Positions 12,491-25,425 of a stretch of 64,000 nt of DNA are shown here, in pieces. How positions within the stretch are numbered: position 1 is the first letter of the stretch; each line of letters opens with the position of its first letter. Under the pieces are notes generated by a model. That model saw nothing but the letters and a program-made list of their open reading frames with translations. It was not told the DNA's origin and did not search any database. Made by a program: the position numbers and the translations under genes. The stretch is from Cyprinodon diabolis (taxonomy: Eukaryota; Chordata; Actinopteri; Cyprinodontiformes; Cyprinodontidae), in the NCBI GenBank assembly GCA_030533445.1, contig CM060064.1, positions 39,587,787-39,651,786 on the forward strand. Reading direction: 5' to 3'.

Positions 12491-13077
12491 GCTGAAATTC
12501 AGGAACCGCATACTAGGTTATGGGTATGCAAACAGCAAGTCTGTTTATGTTTTAAGTCACCCTTTAGCCATTATAAGATATAAACAGTGAACCTTTAAAG
12601 AACAATAAAAGTGAAAAAACTGTAAAAAAGGTTACAGGAAGGGAAAAAATAAGAGGAAAAAATGCTTCAATTGAACAAGATTCAGACCTTCCAGTCATTA
12701 TGAGGTATCTGTTGAGTTTACTGAACCAACAATGGATTAGAAAACTAAGATTTGTATGATATCCTGCAGTGAGCTAAGAAAAATTGAGATAATTATTTTT
12801 CCCCCCAATTTATTGTGTTTACAGAATAAAGCTTTTCACAATACAACAGGAAAACATGAAGAAACTTTAACGAATGACTTAAAATATCTACCATATTTGG
12901 AGTCAGTTTCCGAGGAAATATTTAATGAAAGCAGAGAACAGCAAAGAGGTAAAATAATTCTGTTTCTACTGCATTGCTGAGTGGCCCTAATCTCTGCAGT
13001 AAATGCATTGCAATCTTTAGCTTGCAGACCCTTATATTCTCCTTAGCCACCAGGTCAAGGTTACAACAACAATGATA

Positions 13078-13111
13078 AATTATTTATTTATTTATTTATT
13101 TTTTTTTTTTT
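13078..13111. repeat. (TTTA)n / poly-T tract
   Basis: About five ttta units followed by an uninterrupted T run. Confidence 0.85.
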
Positions 13112-13923
13112 ACATGTTTTGCATATTAACAGACTGTTGAAACATACTGTCCTTTAAACACAAGTAGCCCCTGACTTAAAAAGAGTTGCTGCAAACGACC
13201 AGCGTAGGAAAGTTTAACTACTGTTAATGTGAGTATCAAAGACTTTCTGACGTATAATACAGACTTTCTGGGGTGTTCTAGTTGAAATCTATGACTTGGA
13301 AGTGGAAAATTTCAACATTGATGGCACATTAATTGCACAAAATCAATTCTAATGTGAGAAAAGACTTTTACTATGGTAACATATAAACAGTGAACAATAT
13401 TAATGCAATGAGCCCTAAGGATGCTGTTTGGAGACCACTGCCAAGGGAGATTAAATGGCACATAAGCAATAATAGGAGCTACCTGGAGTTGGCGAACTGA
13501 TAGAAAAGGTCTCTTTGCTTTTAGTCAGGCATGTTTTTTGTTGTTTGACCTATGCGCTACACATGGGCTTTCAGCCTCAAACATTTGGCTGGATAAAAAG
13601 TGTACTGCGTCTGGTAAACATATGACCCTGAGCAAGGTTTTATGATTGATGTCCCAATATTCTGGCCTGGTTTGTGTCAGGCACAGAGATTTCACTTATT
13701 ACCCTCTTGCAGACAGAGTCAGGGGAAAATGTCTGACAGACTTATTGCACCCAAACTATTTCTGAGCATAAACGGACACAGTTTGGGAAGTTGCCAGTTT
13801 TGACCTAAATGGGTCCTATTCAGGGCCTCGATTGGAACTTTGGATTGAGAGAAATCTTTCCCAACCAAGTACTTTGTAACTTTTCAATTCAGCAAAAACT
13901 AAATACTCAGTTACTTAACTCAC

Positions 13924-14190
13924 CGTGACTGTTGCAGCGCGAGGTCTCCACCAGCCGATTGTCTTGATCGTAACACACCATAGCCTGATAGCGGTAACCC
14001 TGTCCACACTCTTTGACGTCTCCCTGGACCTTCATCACTCCAGTGATCTCTGGCCTGCCTCCCTCTGGCAGGATGCAGTCAGACCACCTCCCTACTGGCT
14101 GGGCATTGTACTTATCGCAGGGACAGTACTGCGTCTCACTTAGAGGGTACATTTGTGTGTTTTTACACTTGTCCTTCTTTTTGCTTCTCC
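13924..14190 (-). CDS. thsd7a: thsd7a internal exon I (last in window)
   Basis: It encodes RSKKKDKCKNTQMYPLSETQ, then YCPCDKYNAQPVGRWSDCIL, PEGGRPEITGVMKVQGDVKE, CGQGYRYQAMVCYDQDNRLV and ETSRCNSH. The CPCDKYNAQPVG-x-WSDCILPEG and ECGQGYRYQAM blocks are diagnostic of THSD7A. Acceptor accctcag (14191) and donor CACG|GTGAGT (13923), both phase 1; 267 nt. The frame runs into the intron as ELSN-stop. The next expected exon (a TSP1 repeat following SRCNSHG) was not found by eye in 1-13923, implying an intron longer than 13.9 kb or a missed exon. Confidence 0.93.
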
Positions 14191-17047
14191 CTGAGGGTTG
14201 AAGATGTATAAAAGAAAACACAAAAATACATTTGAAATTAGGATTTGCATATACAACATCCTTAGTGCATCTTGTTTTGTAGTCTAGTCTGAATCATCAA
14301 AGACTACGATTTTTTCTGGGAGATTAGGCTCTGTGCGTATCCTCGGACACAGGACCAGTGAAAACATTAGCAGAAGCACATCAAGTTAAACAACCTAATT
14401 CTTCTCATCAGATCCCCCCATTTAGAGCAGTCTTTTCACTCGAGCAGTCTATCATTAAGCAGCAATTTCACATGCAAATGAGGAGATGATTTTCTTTTTG
14501 GAAACCAGAAATATCTTTACCTGCTGTTTTTTTTCTTTTTTTTTTTTAGAAAATCATTTCCATGTTTTGTCTTGTTTATGTCCCCATCCAGAACAATGTT
14601 CTTTCTTAATTACATTTCAGCAGTGTGCTGTAATTGTCTGGAAACATCTCTGACAAGCAGGAGAAACGAATAGATTATGTTCCACATAATGATCCTTTTT
14701 CCCAGCCACCCACTTCAACAGTGACATGATTGCATCGAGTTTGAAATGAAGATTCAATATAAAATTCTGTTTTAAAATTAAACCCAATTGTTAATATTTA
14801 CTGTTTAATGAGTTATGCACGTAGATTTTGTAGAAAATCCAGGACTTTATTGTTTGACAGTGTTTTTATAAGTTACAATACTGTTCTCATTTTCTAAAAG
14901 ATGATGTCAAAGTTTGTTAGTTTTTGTTCAAAACCAGACACCTTAAAATAAATCGCCTTTTTAACATTTGCGTTGATAATTTCCAGTTATCGCTCTTTTT
15001 AGGTAGCGGCTTTGCAGATGCTGCTTAAACGGAGCTAGTTGGTATATTGAAAGCTTCCGCTTTTCCCATTTTTTTTTTTTTGCATGTATTGTTTTTCACA
15101 AAATATCTTTAATTTCAGTGTATAAATAACCATTGCCTCACTTGCACTTGATCAGGTTGTACCTAATTTCAACAATACTGTTAACCACCTGCTTTTCCAA
15201 AAGGATAATTCCAACTCCTGTTTTTGTTATGGCTCTTAAAGCTTCCTTTTATCATTAGGTGTCTACAAAAACTTTGAGGAAATAGCTTAAGTTTGCTCTG
15301 ATCAGCACAACACTGCTGACCACTTTCAGCCAGGTAGTGGCAGTTCTCATTCCCAAATTGTTCTGTGTTACTCATTCCAGCTCCAAACTCAGCTTCTTAT
15401 ACATTTTGACATTAGATTTGGCTCCAAAAACAAAGATCCACTTTGTAGAGCTTCTATTCATACTCTAACCCTTGTGGCTGCTCCACAGAGCAAGTCTCCC
15501 CCTTGTCCTGTACCATATGGTACATCTCTAAAGACCAATTCTGGGACCTCTGTCATCAAATAGAAGGACATTTTATCTGTTGCCTGCCGGTTTTAATTCA
15601 GCAAACCTCACTGCATGTAGGAACCAGATAATACAAGAAAACCACTGCTTGAAAACATTCCCAACAGGTCTTTCAGAACCAGTATGCTGAAATGAAAACT
15701 ACAGTTAGACAATTTTCTTCTTTGGCCACAGACTTTGGAACACTTAAGCTTTGGACATGATCTTGGTAGAACATGTAGTTTGTTTTTTAGCCAGCTATAT
15801 CTTTTTTAATCTGTTTTTGTAGAAAAATCTTATTTCTATTTATCAATTCAATGAATTCATGATTTAATGTCTTACAATGTGCTATGTAGATCAAAATTCT
15901 TTACTTGTATCAAAATAAACTTTGTTATGATAACCCTAACCCTAAAATTTAATAGAGCAGGATGTTTGTTTCTTTCATTGCAGCATTAGCAGACTGGCAG
16001 TGAGTTAGGCAGAAACTGAATTCTCCTGTTGGTCCATAAGGAATTTTAAATAAAAAGGGAAGATTACAGCTAAAAAAAAAAAACCCAAAAAACTTTCTGG
16101 ATCATTTAATTTATGAACAGTTCAGTTGCGGTGAGGGAAGCTTCAAGAGTCCTGCCTCTGTGCAAAATCTACTTGTGCACTCATGAGCAGAGCTTGCCCA
16201 ACCCATCTAGTACTAGAGCTGACTTAGGTACAGTGGTCAATTGACAAGAGGGATATAAATATTACTAAGAACAACATTAAAGATTGACAAAAAATAAGCA
16301 AATCTACAATTATAGAAATAAAATGGCTTCGAGGTAGTTGAATAATCTATAAAACATTGGTTCAGAGAGGAAAAGGTGAGACCAATCTACAAAGATTTCT
16401 ATTTTTCAAAGGTATCCTGATGCAGTCCAGACAGAGAGTTACTTCTGATCTTAGAATGTGGAGCATTACTTCTAAGAGTGATGCTATGCACTCTATTAAG
16501 AATGGCCTTTCCATTTCATCAGATGATAGTGGCTCAAACCCATATCCTCAAAAATCAGATGGAATAACAGAACCAAATAAAACGGATATATTCCAAGCTC
16601 CAAGGACAGAATAATGAATTACCACCAATCATTACTTTGTCTTGAAGTTCCCTCCTAGCATATGAAGTATGAATGTAATAAAAAAAATAATAAGCATTTG
16701 AATTACTGACTTAACCTCATGTTGACGTGTTAGAGATTAAAACACTTTAAGCTCTGTAAAATGTAAAAACTTTAAACCCTATCTGGCAACAAAAGTTTAG
16801 ACCAAACTCAATGCCTTTTTCTATTAAGCTTCGGTGATGTCATAATGCAAATGGATAAAGACTGTCATTAGATTCTTGTGATCATAAGGCTGCCCCTGCT
16901 GATAATAATGGACAATTTTAGCTTTTCTTTTTTCCTCTTTCAATATTCTGAGAGGTACCTCACCAACACTAATCTGCAGAGAAAATGAGCTTCTTTGAGA
17001 CGGGTTAACAACAGCCCATTGTTTGAGTCGTCTCACTCTGTTCTCAC
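14191..17047 (-). other. thsd7a intron H-I (2,857 bp)
   Basis: AT-rich and apparently unique. An 85-codon frame at 16357-16614 and a 64-codon frame at 15181-15375 resemble nothing I know. A GC-bearing 18-mer (tgcctgccggttttaatt, 15581-15598) recurs at 21511-21528 in another intron. A short ccctaaccctaa string at 15934-15945 is too brief to be a telomeric relic. Confidence 0.8.
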
Positions 17048-17242
17048 CTATCAATGCCCTCTTTCTGGTGCGGACCCCCACACAGTCAGCTGTGCAGGAC
17101 GAGAACTTGGACCAGTTGGTTAACTGGCAGTCATCCTGGCAGGGGAGCTGACAACGCTGAGTGATGGTGGGCATGGCCTTGGCGGACCTCAGACACTCGC
17201 TGATGTCGGCCTGCGTCCCGTCCAGCTGGCGGCAGGAAACAG
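17048..17242 (-). CDS. thsd7a: thsd7a internal exon H
   Basis: It encodes VSCRQLDGTQADISECLRSA, then KAMPTITQRCQLPCQDDCQL and TNWSKFSSCTADCVGVRTRK, ending RALI. CQDDCQLT-x-WSKFSSC is THSD7A-like, with WSKF in place of WSxW. Acceptor gtcccag (17243) and donor ATAG|GTGAGA (17047), both phase 1; 195 nt. The open frame extends past the donor to a stop near 16824, but that extension has no cysteines in TSP1 register and is intronic. Joined to exon I it gives the RALIGRSKKKDKC junction. Confidence 0.92.
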
Positions 17243-18744
17243 CTGGGACAATCAGAGGAGAACGAGGGGGAAAAAAAGAAAAAAAATTAACATTAATCAT
17301 CATTTATGGTTTTAATACTGATTGCTGTCTATTAAGATATTATTTAAGACAACGTTTTGTAGTAAAAAATAAAAGTGCATTGAAAGATTCAATTTAAATA
17401 TAGTAGATATAGTAGTGAAAATCACTGAGATTTAACCGTGTCACGCATTTTCCAATAATGCCTCAGTAAAATGTCTGTGCTTATGAAAAATGACTCAATA
17501 CCTTTCATTTAAAAAACACCTGAATTAAAAATAAACCTGAGGAGTGAAATTCAGATTGGATCTCATGGGAGGTTTAAAAACAATTATGACAGGAGCAGAC
17601 ACAAATGCGTTGGTGCTTCGATTGGTTTAAAACGCCACCAGTCAATTAGCTTTTAACTGCATCCTCCTGCTCTTTGTTCCCTCAATAAAGGGTGTTAGGA
17701 GTGCTGCTACAGTATTTCATTTTCCTGTATCCAGACATTCTGCAGGGCTATACCTTTATAGAGAAATCAATCTCACTGCACATTTTGTCAAACCCCCGTG
17801 GGTATTGCTATTGGTTCAGAAAGCTTCTATCTACTGGTGTGTGAGGTCACGTCTTATTGTTTGCGTGTTTGTGTGGGCTTGAGGGAGAGAAGAGCCTGTG
17901 GCTTTGTGTGTTTAATGGAGCCACCACAGGGTTTTTTTCTCCCTTCAGGTGAGGGTCTCTAAAGGTAAATATCAAAATACATCCTGCTGGAAAAGAGTTG
18001 TAAGTTAGTTGCATCTTATTCGATCAAAATCAATAACAAAAATGAAGGAAATAAAAGAGAATATCTCAAAATGAGTTTACAAAAGGTATAAAATCAATGA
18101 GAAGATAAAGGATTTGACCGCTGTGCTGAATATGAAATAGACCTTAAAGCACATTAAAAACAGATTGATTCTATCTGGTAATAATGTTAGCCAGTGATGA
18201 AGAAACAGCAAAATAAGAAGTAATAAAAGCTTCCTATTGGAGGTGGAACTGATCATTCTGCGTGACCCCTTGAAATTGGATTTTTATGAAAGCCTCCCAG
18301 GACTCTATGTTACGGCAAAGCAGTAAGAAATCTGCTTTCTGCTTTTAAGTACTTGTCACATATGCATGAAGTGTGTATAAAATAGGGAATGGACTGGTGT
18401 GTTCTGAAGGAAAGGTGCAGAATCTTATCCTAAATTCCAACAAGAGACGTATGATTAAAATTGCATGACTCAAGCCTGAGGTAGGGGAAACATATAATCA
18501 GAGAAACAACTCTTGACTGTGAAACCAGCCTCAAGAGGTACACATTAAAAAGTGAGAATGTTTCAGACAAAATCTCAGAGAGTTTTGTGATATTTATTAG
18601 AGCTTTACCCTGAATTTTGCCTGTCTTATAAAAAAAATAGCTCTTTCCTTAATCTAAAACCTAATCTTGGACTGAATTAGTAAGAAAAACAGACATATAT
18701 TAATAAAAAATATTGATAAAAAGAGGTAAACATATCTAAGTTAC
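17243..18744 (-). other. thsd7a intron G-H (1,502 bp)
   Basis: No repeat or coding element recognised; AT-rich with GT-biased stretches around 17860-17930. Confidence 0.8.
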
Positions 18745-18848
18745 CTCGAGTCTGAAGTCCTGCTCCACATGTTTCTTGGGCACCAGGAGTCTCTTTTCTG
18801 AGGAACCATGAGACCAGCTGACACTTCCTCCATTTGTGAGTTTTCCAC
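18745..18848 (-). CDS. thsd7a: thsd7a internal exon G (small)
   Basis: A 104-nt exon encoding WKTHKWRKCQLVSWFLRKET followed by PGAQETCGAGLQTR. WKTHKWR and the CGAGLQTR ending match the THSD7A repeat that lacks a conventional WSxW motif. Acceptor ttttaag, phase 2, completing the Arg split from exon F; donor CGAG|GTAACT, phase 1. The intron separating it from exon F is only 300 bp, the shortest in the window. The acceptor's pyrimidine tract is interrupted by purines. Confidence 0.9.
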
Positions 18849-19148
18849 CTTAAAATACAGTCAGGCAGTGATAAAAAATTATGGCTTTTGTGGCTCCAAC
18901 ATGTTAATATAGTTTTTTTTGTAAATTACAGAACAATTGAAAAAAAAAAATGAAAAGAGCCTGTGCACTGATTCTTTGTACTATTATTGCCATAATCAGC
19001 TGGACCTGAACAAACCTTTAAGATGCAGCCTATCTGTTGCTATTAGTAGCCAGAAAGTCGATCCATACTTACAAAAAATTAAATGTAATATTTTAAAAGG
19101 TAAAATAATAATATCATTTGAAAGATTTATTAAATATAGTAGTACTAC
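18849..19148 (-). other. thsd7a intron F-G (300 bp)
   Basis: The shortest intron here. An unrelated 71-codon plus-strand frame overlaps it. No repeats seen. Confidence 0.85.
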
Positions 19149-19278
19149 CTGAAACCAGGACAGACATTTGGAACCTCACAGTCCCTTTCCTCCTGAAGCA
19201 CCAATGGACACTCCTGCCCACCATTAGAAGGCATCTGGATGACAAGACGTCTCCTTGATTGCTTTTTCTTTGCAGGGT
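19149..19278 (-). CDS. thsd7a: thsd7a internal exon F
   Basis: It continues the repeat begun in exon E: DPAKKKQSRRRLVIQMPSNG, then GQECPLVLQEERDCEVPNVC and PGF. The lysine/arginine-rich strand, NGGQECP and the C-E-x-P-x-x-C ending are the standard second half of a TSP1 repeat. Acceptor gtcgtag (19279), phase 1; donor TTCAG|GTAGTA (19148), phase 2; 130 nt. The polypyrimidine tract before the acceptor is weak (tctctcgtcagtcgtag), so inclusion should be confirmed by RNA, though its omission would break the frame. Confidence 0.9.
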
Positions 19279-20035
19279 CTACGACTGACGAGAGAATCAT
19301 TGATGTTAAAACAGAAAAGTCTTGAGTTAAGAATAAAAAAAAAAACGGAATGCAGGAAAGAATTAAGTCTAATTGGACAACTGTCATACATCTCACATAG
19401 TAAATTACTTTGAAACTCAAGTCAACAGTAATAACAGATTAAACAAAGAGTTTGACCCTGATAATGACTATGTTTACCTCTATGGAATTTATACTTAAAG
19501 AGATGAATTATCTAATATAATTCAAACAACCATTTGAACAGTCCTGAATCTTTCATATGAACTCTTAAGTGGGCGGAGCACCATTCTCTGCATTATCAGA
19601 TTACAATTAAAATATAAATCTTTTCTTTTTTACATAGTGGACATTTGCATGACGGTTGTTATACAGTGCCATTATCACCAAATACACATGGATGATCTGA
19701 AGCTGTGAGCTTACAACTTCTTAACAGCCAGAACAGTGAAAGTCTGACCAGAGACCTCAGCTAAAAAGGTTTCTCTCTCATCACATGAACACAATAACAC
19801 TATATATTCTCTGAAACATGTTGCCTGTGGCAAGCTGATTTGCTAGACATACTAAAAGAGGTCAGCCCAAAGGTTGTCTGTTGTGCCAATCTGTCAAATT
19901 AATTATGTTAACAAGAAGTGAGTGAGGAAGCAAAGGCCTGAGGCTCAGGTCTAAGGCTGCAAAGAAAATTATATATATATTTTATGTGAGGAAGAGTTGG
20001 ATGGGACCAGCTATACATTAATTATGTCAGTATAC
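19279..20035 (-). other. thsd7a intron E-F (757 bp)
   Basis: AT-rich; no element recognised. Confidence 0.85.
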
Positions 20036-20151
20036 CTGTATCACAGTTGACAGGACATCCTGTCCAGTCACTGAAAGGGGTCACAATACAGTCCTTCTTG
20101 CAGGGAAGCTGACATGGCCGCATTGTGCTCGGGCGAGGGCCTTCTGGACAC
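20036..20151 (-). CDS. thsd7a: thsd7a internal exon E
   Basis: It encodes CPEGPRPSTMRPCQLPCKKD and then CIVTPFSDWTGCPVNCDT. KKDCIVTP with a following SDW is nearly invariant in vertebrate THSD7A. It is the first half of a TSP1 repeat in which the usual second Trp of the WxxW motif is replaced by Phe (PFSDW). Acceptor gatacag (20152), phase 2; donor ACAG|GTATAC (20035), phase 1; 116 nt. It follows the largest intron seen here (15,478 bp) and opens a tight cluster of exons. Confidence 0.92.
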
Positions 20152-23100
20152 CTGTATCACACAATAAATATGAAACTAATAAGAGCCACATAGCCATTAA
20201 AAAATAACGGTGACAGCTGAGATCCTATATTTCATTTTGTATGTTTTGAGAAAGAAAAACAGAGCTTTTGAATGCAAAATTTTGAGCAGGTACTGAACAA
20301 TAAAACCTCCAAATAATAAAATCTTGAATACAGAAGAAGATAGTGGGCTTAAAGAGATAATAGCACGTTTTTTCTTCTTCTCTTTTCTTCAGGGTCAAAC
20401 ATTTGGTTAACCTCTTACTATGTTGTGCATCTGATTAACCTGAGAGACTTTATAATAGACTTTTTATGTATTTCTTTTGTTTTTTGTCACACTTATATGT
20501 TTCAAATCAGTCTAGTCAGAGAAACATAACCTGATTAAATTCCATTTCTAAACATTTCTTGCAACCTCCCCACAAACCATAATTTCCACAACCAAAAGCT
20601 TTGTTATTGGCAGAGGATCTAAAGCAATTCCCTTGGTTTTGAGAAGTGTTAGAAAAAAAGACAAAGACAGGGTCCACATGTTAGAGCTACTGAAGTATTA
20701 TTTGGTGCACAGTAATGTTTATTTCAGTACTGATATGTGTCAGACAAAAGAACTTTCTCTGTCCCAGATGAAAGTGATTAAACCATTTTGCTAGAGAAGG
20801 AAAAAGAACAAACCATGAAAACCACAAACAGTTAAAGTAACATGAGTCTTTAAAAACCTTTTTGTATAAATCATTGCTATTCAATGCAAAGCATAGATGA
20901 CATCATTAAAGTCCTCAATACACCACTGATCTGACATAACAGTTACTTCTTTGGGTGAGAGTTTCTCACAGAAATTGATTGTGTATTGTCTAAACCACTT
21001 TTCCCTCCTCAACTTGAAAAGGCAACATTTCACTTGTAAAAGCAGAGTTTGTACTTGAACAATAAACTTTCTATGAGAAAAGAAAAAAAATGTCTCTGTA
21101 TTAATAGTCAACAGTCTGTTCAGCCTTTTTTATTCTAAAAATCATCCAAGCTTAATAACCTACAGAAAAAAAGAATACTTACAAAGAAAAGCTTTATTTT
21201 TCTCTCTGTCTGCTTCTGTTGAAACTTGTGTCCATGTAAACAGTACAATCCGATTTTTTTTTTTTTTATACATTTCATTGTGAAATTTCTGCATTTAAAC
21301 AGTTCATAGCTACATCTATGTGAACACAAATAATTGAGTGAAGGACAGATGAGGTTAAAAATGTCGCACAGAAGATGCTTATTTCATTTGGTTTAATGGG
21401 AGAAAATTTCAATCTGAAAGAGAAAGGTGGTTTTTGCCGATTGCCACTACGATAAGTGTAAATGCACACACTCATTGGGAAATTTGGAGTGAAATAATTT
21501 CCACTGCATGTGCCTGCCGGTTTTAATTAGCCTAACGTTTTTCTTGAAAATTGGACAGTTCTGGGCAGGCTTAAAATTTTTTAATCTGTGTACATTTTGT
21601 ACACATACACATACAACATGATCGGATCATGTTATTTGGTGTCCATGTACACAGAGATTTTGAGCCTCAATTGAACAGAGGTAAGCTGAAAAAAATAATG
21701 CAACCACTTTTGGCATTTACTTAATCACATTTAGTTATTTTAACACAATTTTTTTATGTCCTGCCCTGCAAACATGAAACAATTTTTTTCAGTGCTGGAC
21801 CTGGGAATTTTTGTGCATGTAGCTATAACTCTCAATGCATTTCTGAGACCTGTTCTTCTTTCAGTTCAGACAGAGCAGTAGAGTCCCACTAAATCATTTT
21901 AACACAGTTATTCCGAACTCTAAAAAGGCCAGTTTTGCTTATGGACCAATGAATATTGTATATTAGTAATGAAAAAAATAAAATAAAATTAACAATCGTT
22001 CTGTAAAATGCAATAATAAATGTCATTCCAAGTGAGGGTTTTCATTTTTTTTTTGTTGAATTTAGCTTGGTTCACCATAAAGCATGTTGAAAAGGATTTA
22101 AATAAGTCTTCAAAAAAACAAAAACAAAACCATAATAGGGTAAACATAGGACCTTCAAAAAGCTCTGCCTCTGTCAACATGACACACATTATCAAATGAG
22201 TCTAAAATTAAAATGAGTGAATACCAGAACAGCGGATATGTTCGACATAAACCAATTAACCTGATAGGAAATGTGCATCATAGAGATGGCAGTGCCATGG
22301 ATTAGGGATAGACACCAGTTAGACTTTGCCAGCTCAGCATCAGAGAATCCACTATAAATTCTACCTACACTTTGTAGAAACATGTCAAGTTCAGCAGAAG
22401 TGGAATCCTACAACATTACCCAAAATGTATACATTTGAACTATTTCATAACTGAAATCAAACCATTTCTAGATTGATTGATTATACTGATAGACAGCAAC
22501 AGGAAGCATCTCAGCAAAATGATTTCAATCAAATGATTCATGCATCATCTATCTATTAGAGGGAAAGTGTCCTACATATTTTTTTAAAATATTGTTTCCA
22601 TTGCAAACAACACTAACTATTTAATCATTATTTGGTTGGCCAATTGTGTCAATAAAACAATGGAATTTTGAATATTTAATCTTGCTTTCCAACTTTTGGC
22701 TTGTGGTAAAATTATTATTTTGTTAGATGCATGGCATTACCAATTGTAGGCATCACTGGAAGTGTTCAACATATGAGGACTAAAGCTGCATCAGTATATA
22801 AACGCCTATATTCAAAAGGATTCAGCTATCACTGAGCAATAATCCATTTGAAGCCACAGAATATGGGGTCAAGCTGATGTTGTTTAGGCCAAAGATGGCG
22901 GTTAATCTTCCATCATTTAAGCACCTTAGGTCTCCTGTGGATACCAATGGAACAAGATAAATAGGTCACGATAGACTTGCTGGTAGTCATTGAGTAATCT
23001 CATCTCTCTGGGTCTGTCTAACTGGTCCACCAGTTCCAGGTTGCCGTTTCATGTGCTAATCTTATGACTGATTCAGTCATTATCTGGGTCAGGGTTAATG

Positions 23101-24860
23101 TTGTTGAGAAAAAGCACCCTCCTCACATCACTGCTATCAGTAGAATGATAAAGAGCCAAGCAGGCAAGCTGAATGTACAGTACAGGCAACACAAGGAGAT
23201 GTTTAATGTTAATAATAATAGATCTAAATCCCACTCAAGCAGAAAAAAATCTATCTTGTTTTTATAAAACTGTAAAGGTCCATAAAAAAACAAAACAAAA
23301 AACAAACAAAAAACAAACAAAAAGGATGTCTGACAGAGCACTGCATTAAAATATTTCTGCATTTTCAGTTTCTTCTATAAGAACAAAGACATCAGTAATC
23401 AGGTGTCTCTCTTCAGTAAATTGTTTTCATAAAAAGGGACACAATTTTAAACCAAAGGCTGTACATAAGATCCCATAGGGAATCTAAATTTAGTGTGTGG
23501 AAATCCTAATCTCCGTAATCTATACTTTATAGATACTGTTCAAAAAACAAAAAAGGGAGAAAGCAAATAGAGACAAATGATACAACACTTTAAGATCCAA
23601 ATAAATGAAGCTCCACACAATCATATAACATATTTACAGATATAGTTCAAATAATAATAAAAAAAAGTCTCAGTCATATCTGTTTCAGCAGTATTGACCC
23701 ATGAAATGGTAATTAAAATGTGACATTTCGTGCACATCTATACATACAATGAGTAACAATAAGGTTTTATTCTTTACTTGGGCTGCTTAGACTGAAAGAA
23801 CAGGCAGCATTTTATGTCCATTCTAAAAACATGTTACTGCCTTTTGTTACAGCTTCCACATGAAGAACCTTCAATCTTCCAGAACCGATGCCTCAAAAAA
23901 AAAAAACATGTATTAAATGGAAATTCTGCATTCTAATTTTTATGTAAAATATGCCTTCTGTTTGAAAACCACAATCAGTTTGATTTGTAACTACATCAGC
24001 ACCCATATGTGCATCAATGACTTACTCTACAACCTTAAGCCAGTGTTTAAGAATACATAGACCTCTAACAGAGGGTTGGAACTACCTAATATCAAATTGT
24101 GTATTCATACTTTATGATCTGGAGTTTAATACTTGTGGGAAATGTTTAATCTAATTTTTCATGTGTCTATGCATACACACAAGCCCCCTGAGTAGACTAA
24201 GGACCAATGTGAGCAGCATCAACATCATACAAAGTTACATTGTTTATAAAATATTAAGAGATTACAGGAACAATTTCCCAACAATTTTGGTCATATCACT
24301 TAAATTTCCAGTTTACTGATAATTTAAGCTTTTTTACCGACCTAAAATGAAAATAAAAAAGACTTGTTCATCAATTGTGTGTAAGAGCCCAGCTTTGGCG
24401 AGGCCAAAATGAAACAATACACCTTTCCGACAGAACTTTTTGTTCACATTAAAACATTCACATTTTGCACTATGAAATGTGTGCTGTTGCCTGTGATACA
24501 GTATAATCATGTAACTCTTTGCTTGTAATTTTGTTATAACACAGCTTTTTAATGTCTATTATAACACCATAAGCACTTTATGATTAATATAAAAAAGTAA
24601 TAATTTCACTAGAATATCAATGACTTTAATTGTACGTATTTTTCAAATCTGTACTAACTCATTTAATGGTTGTCCAAATATGCTATTTTAAGACTATCAG
24701 CATTGCATCCTTGAAATGTAGCACAAATCCACAAGCTATAAGATCTCCTTTAGCTCCTCACATCTAAGTGCTGCAGCCAACATATCTGAGAATCTGCTGA
24801 TTCATTCTTGTTTATGTTTTTACTTCATTAACTACCTGAATTTATCCACACAAAAAAAAA

Positions 24861-24888
24861 CATATGAGAAACAGCTGTTTCTCATATG
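24861..24888. repeat. Perfect 28-bp palindrome
   Basis: CATATGAGAAACAG followed directly by its exact reverse complement, with no spacer, just after a run of nine A residues. No flanking element recognised. Confidence 0.85.
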
Positions 24889-25097
24889 GTTTTTTATGGT
24901 TTAAGTTAAAAAAAGATTCAAAATTGTATTGATCCATTTGATTTAGAGTTTATGCTGGATTTTATTTTATGAGCTGCATAGCTTGGGATAGTTTTGGGAT
25001 TACATCTTAAATGGACATTCTTAATCTCACATCGCATTTTTTTTCTTCCTCTCAAACAATGAAGGCCTTGATTTCAAATAAAAATATAAAGGTGCGA

Positions 25098-25425
25098 TCT
25101 AGGTGGCGCAGTGTTTAGTGCTGTTGCCTTGAAGCGAGAAGGTTCTGGTTTGATTCCCGGGCTGGGGTCTTTCAGCATGGAGTTTGCATGTTCTCAGCAT
25201 GCATGCCTGGGATCTCTCTGGGTACTCCTGCTCCCTTCCACAATCCAAAAACTTCACTGTTACTGTAGGTTAATTGGCATCTCTAAATTGCCCTTAAGTG
25301 TGTGGAGGTGGGTTTGGAGTATGCTTGGATGGTTGTATGTCTTTATGCTTTCTGCGTTGCCCTGCAACAAATTGCTGACCTGTTGAGTTTGAGAGCTACT
25401 GTATAAAGCCCGGAACTCAACGCTA
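25098..25425 (+). mobile_element. tRNA-headed SINE-like repeat
   Basis: It opens with an A-box-like ggtggcgcagtgtttagtg and a B-box-like ggtttgattccc at tRNA-like spacing. A body then contains ggagtttgcatgttctc, gttaattggcatctctaaat and gttgccctgcaac, a very common teleost interspersed repeat. It is diverged and lacks the usual perfect Pol III boxes (GTTTGATTCC for GTTCGATTCC). The class label (SINE) rests on the boxes. Confidence 0.65.

Larger units (their letters stand above)
1..13923 (-). other. Presumed thsd7a intron (3' flank of last exon seen)
   Basis: No coding exon recognised. Contents in order: AT-rich sequence with an (AT)n run (464-506) and an unrecognised 87-codon frame (761-1024); a hAT-like element (1064-2058); a LINE (2155-5970); unique-looking AT-rich DNA (5971-8008); a hairpin and LINE fragment (8009-8870); unassigned DNA (8871-9828); a BED-bearing hAT derivative (9837-10669); a GC-richer patch (about 10790-11105); AT-rich DNA with one short repeat (about 12330-12490); and a TTTA/T-rich tract (13078-13111). 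Intron status is inferred from the donor at 13923. Confidence 0.6.

Noticed and set aside
15931..15945. Telomere-like taaccctaaccctaa
   Set aside because: Only about two units; expected by chance in a genome this AT-rich.
16824..17047. Continuation of the exon H frame past its donor
   Set aside because: Loses TSP1 cysteine spacing, and splicing at GTGAGA restores a perfect THSD7A junction.
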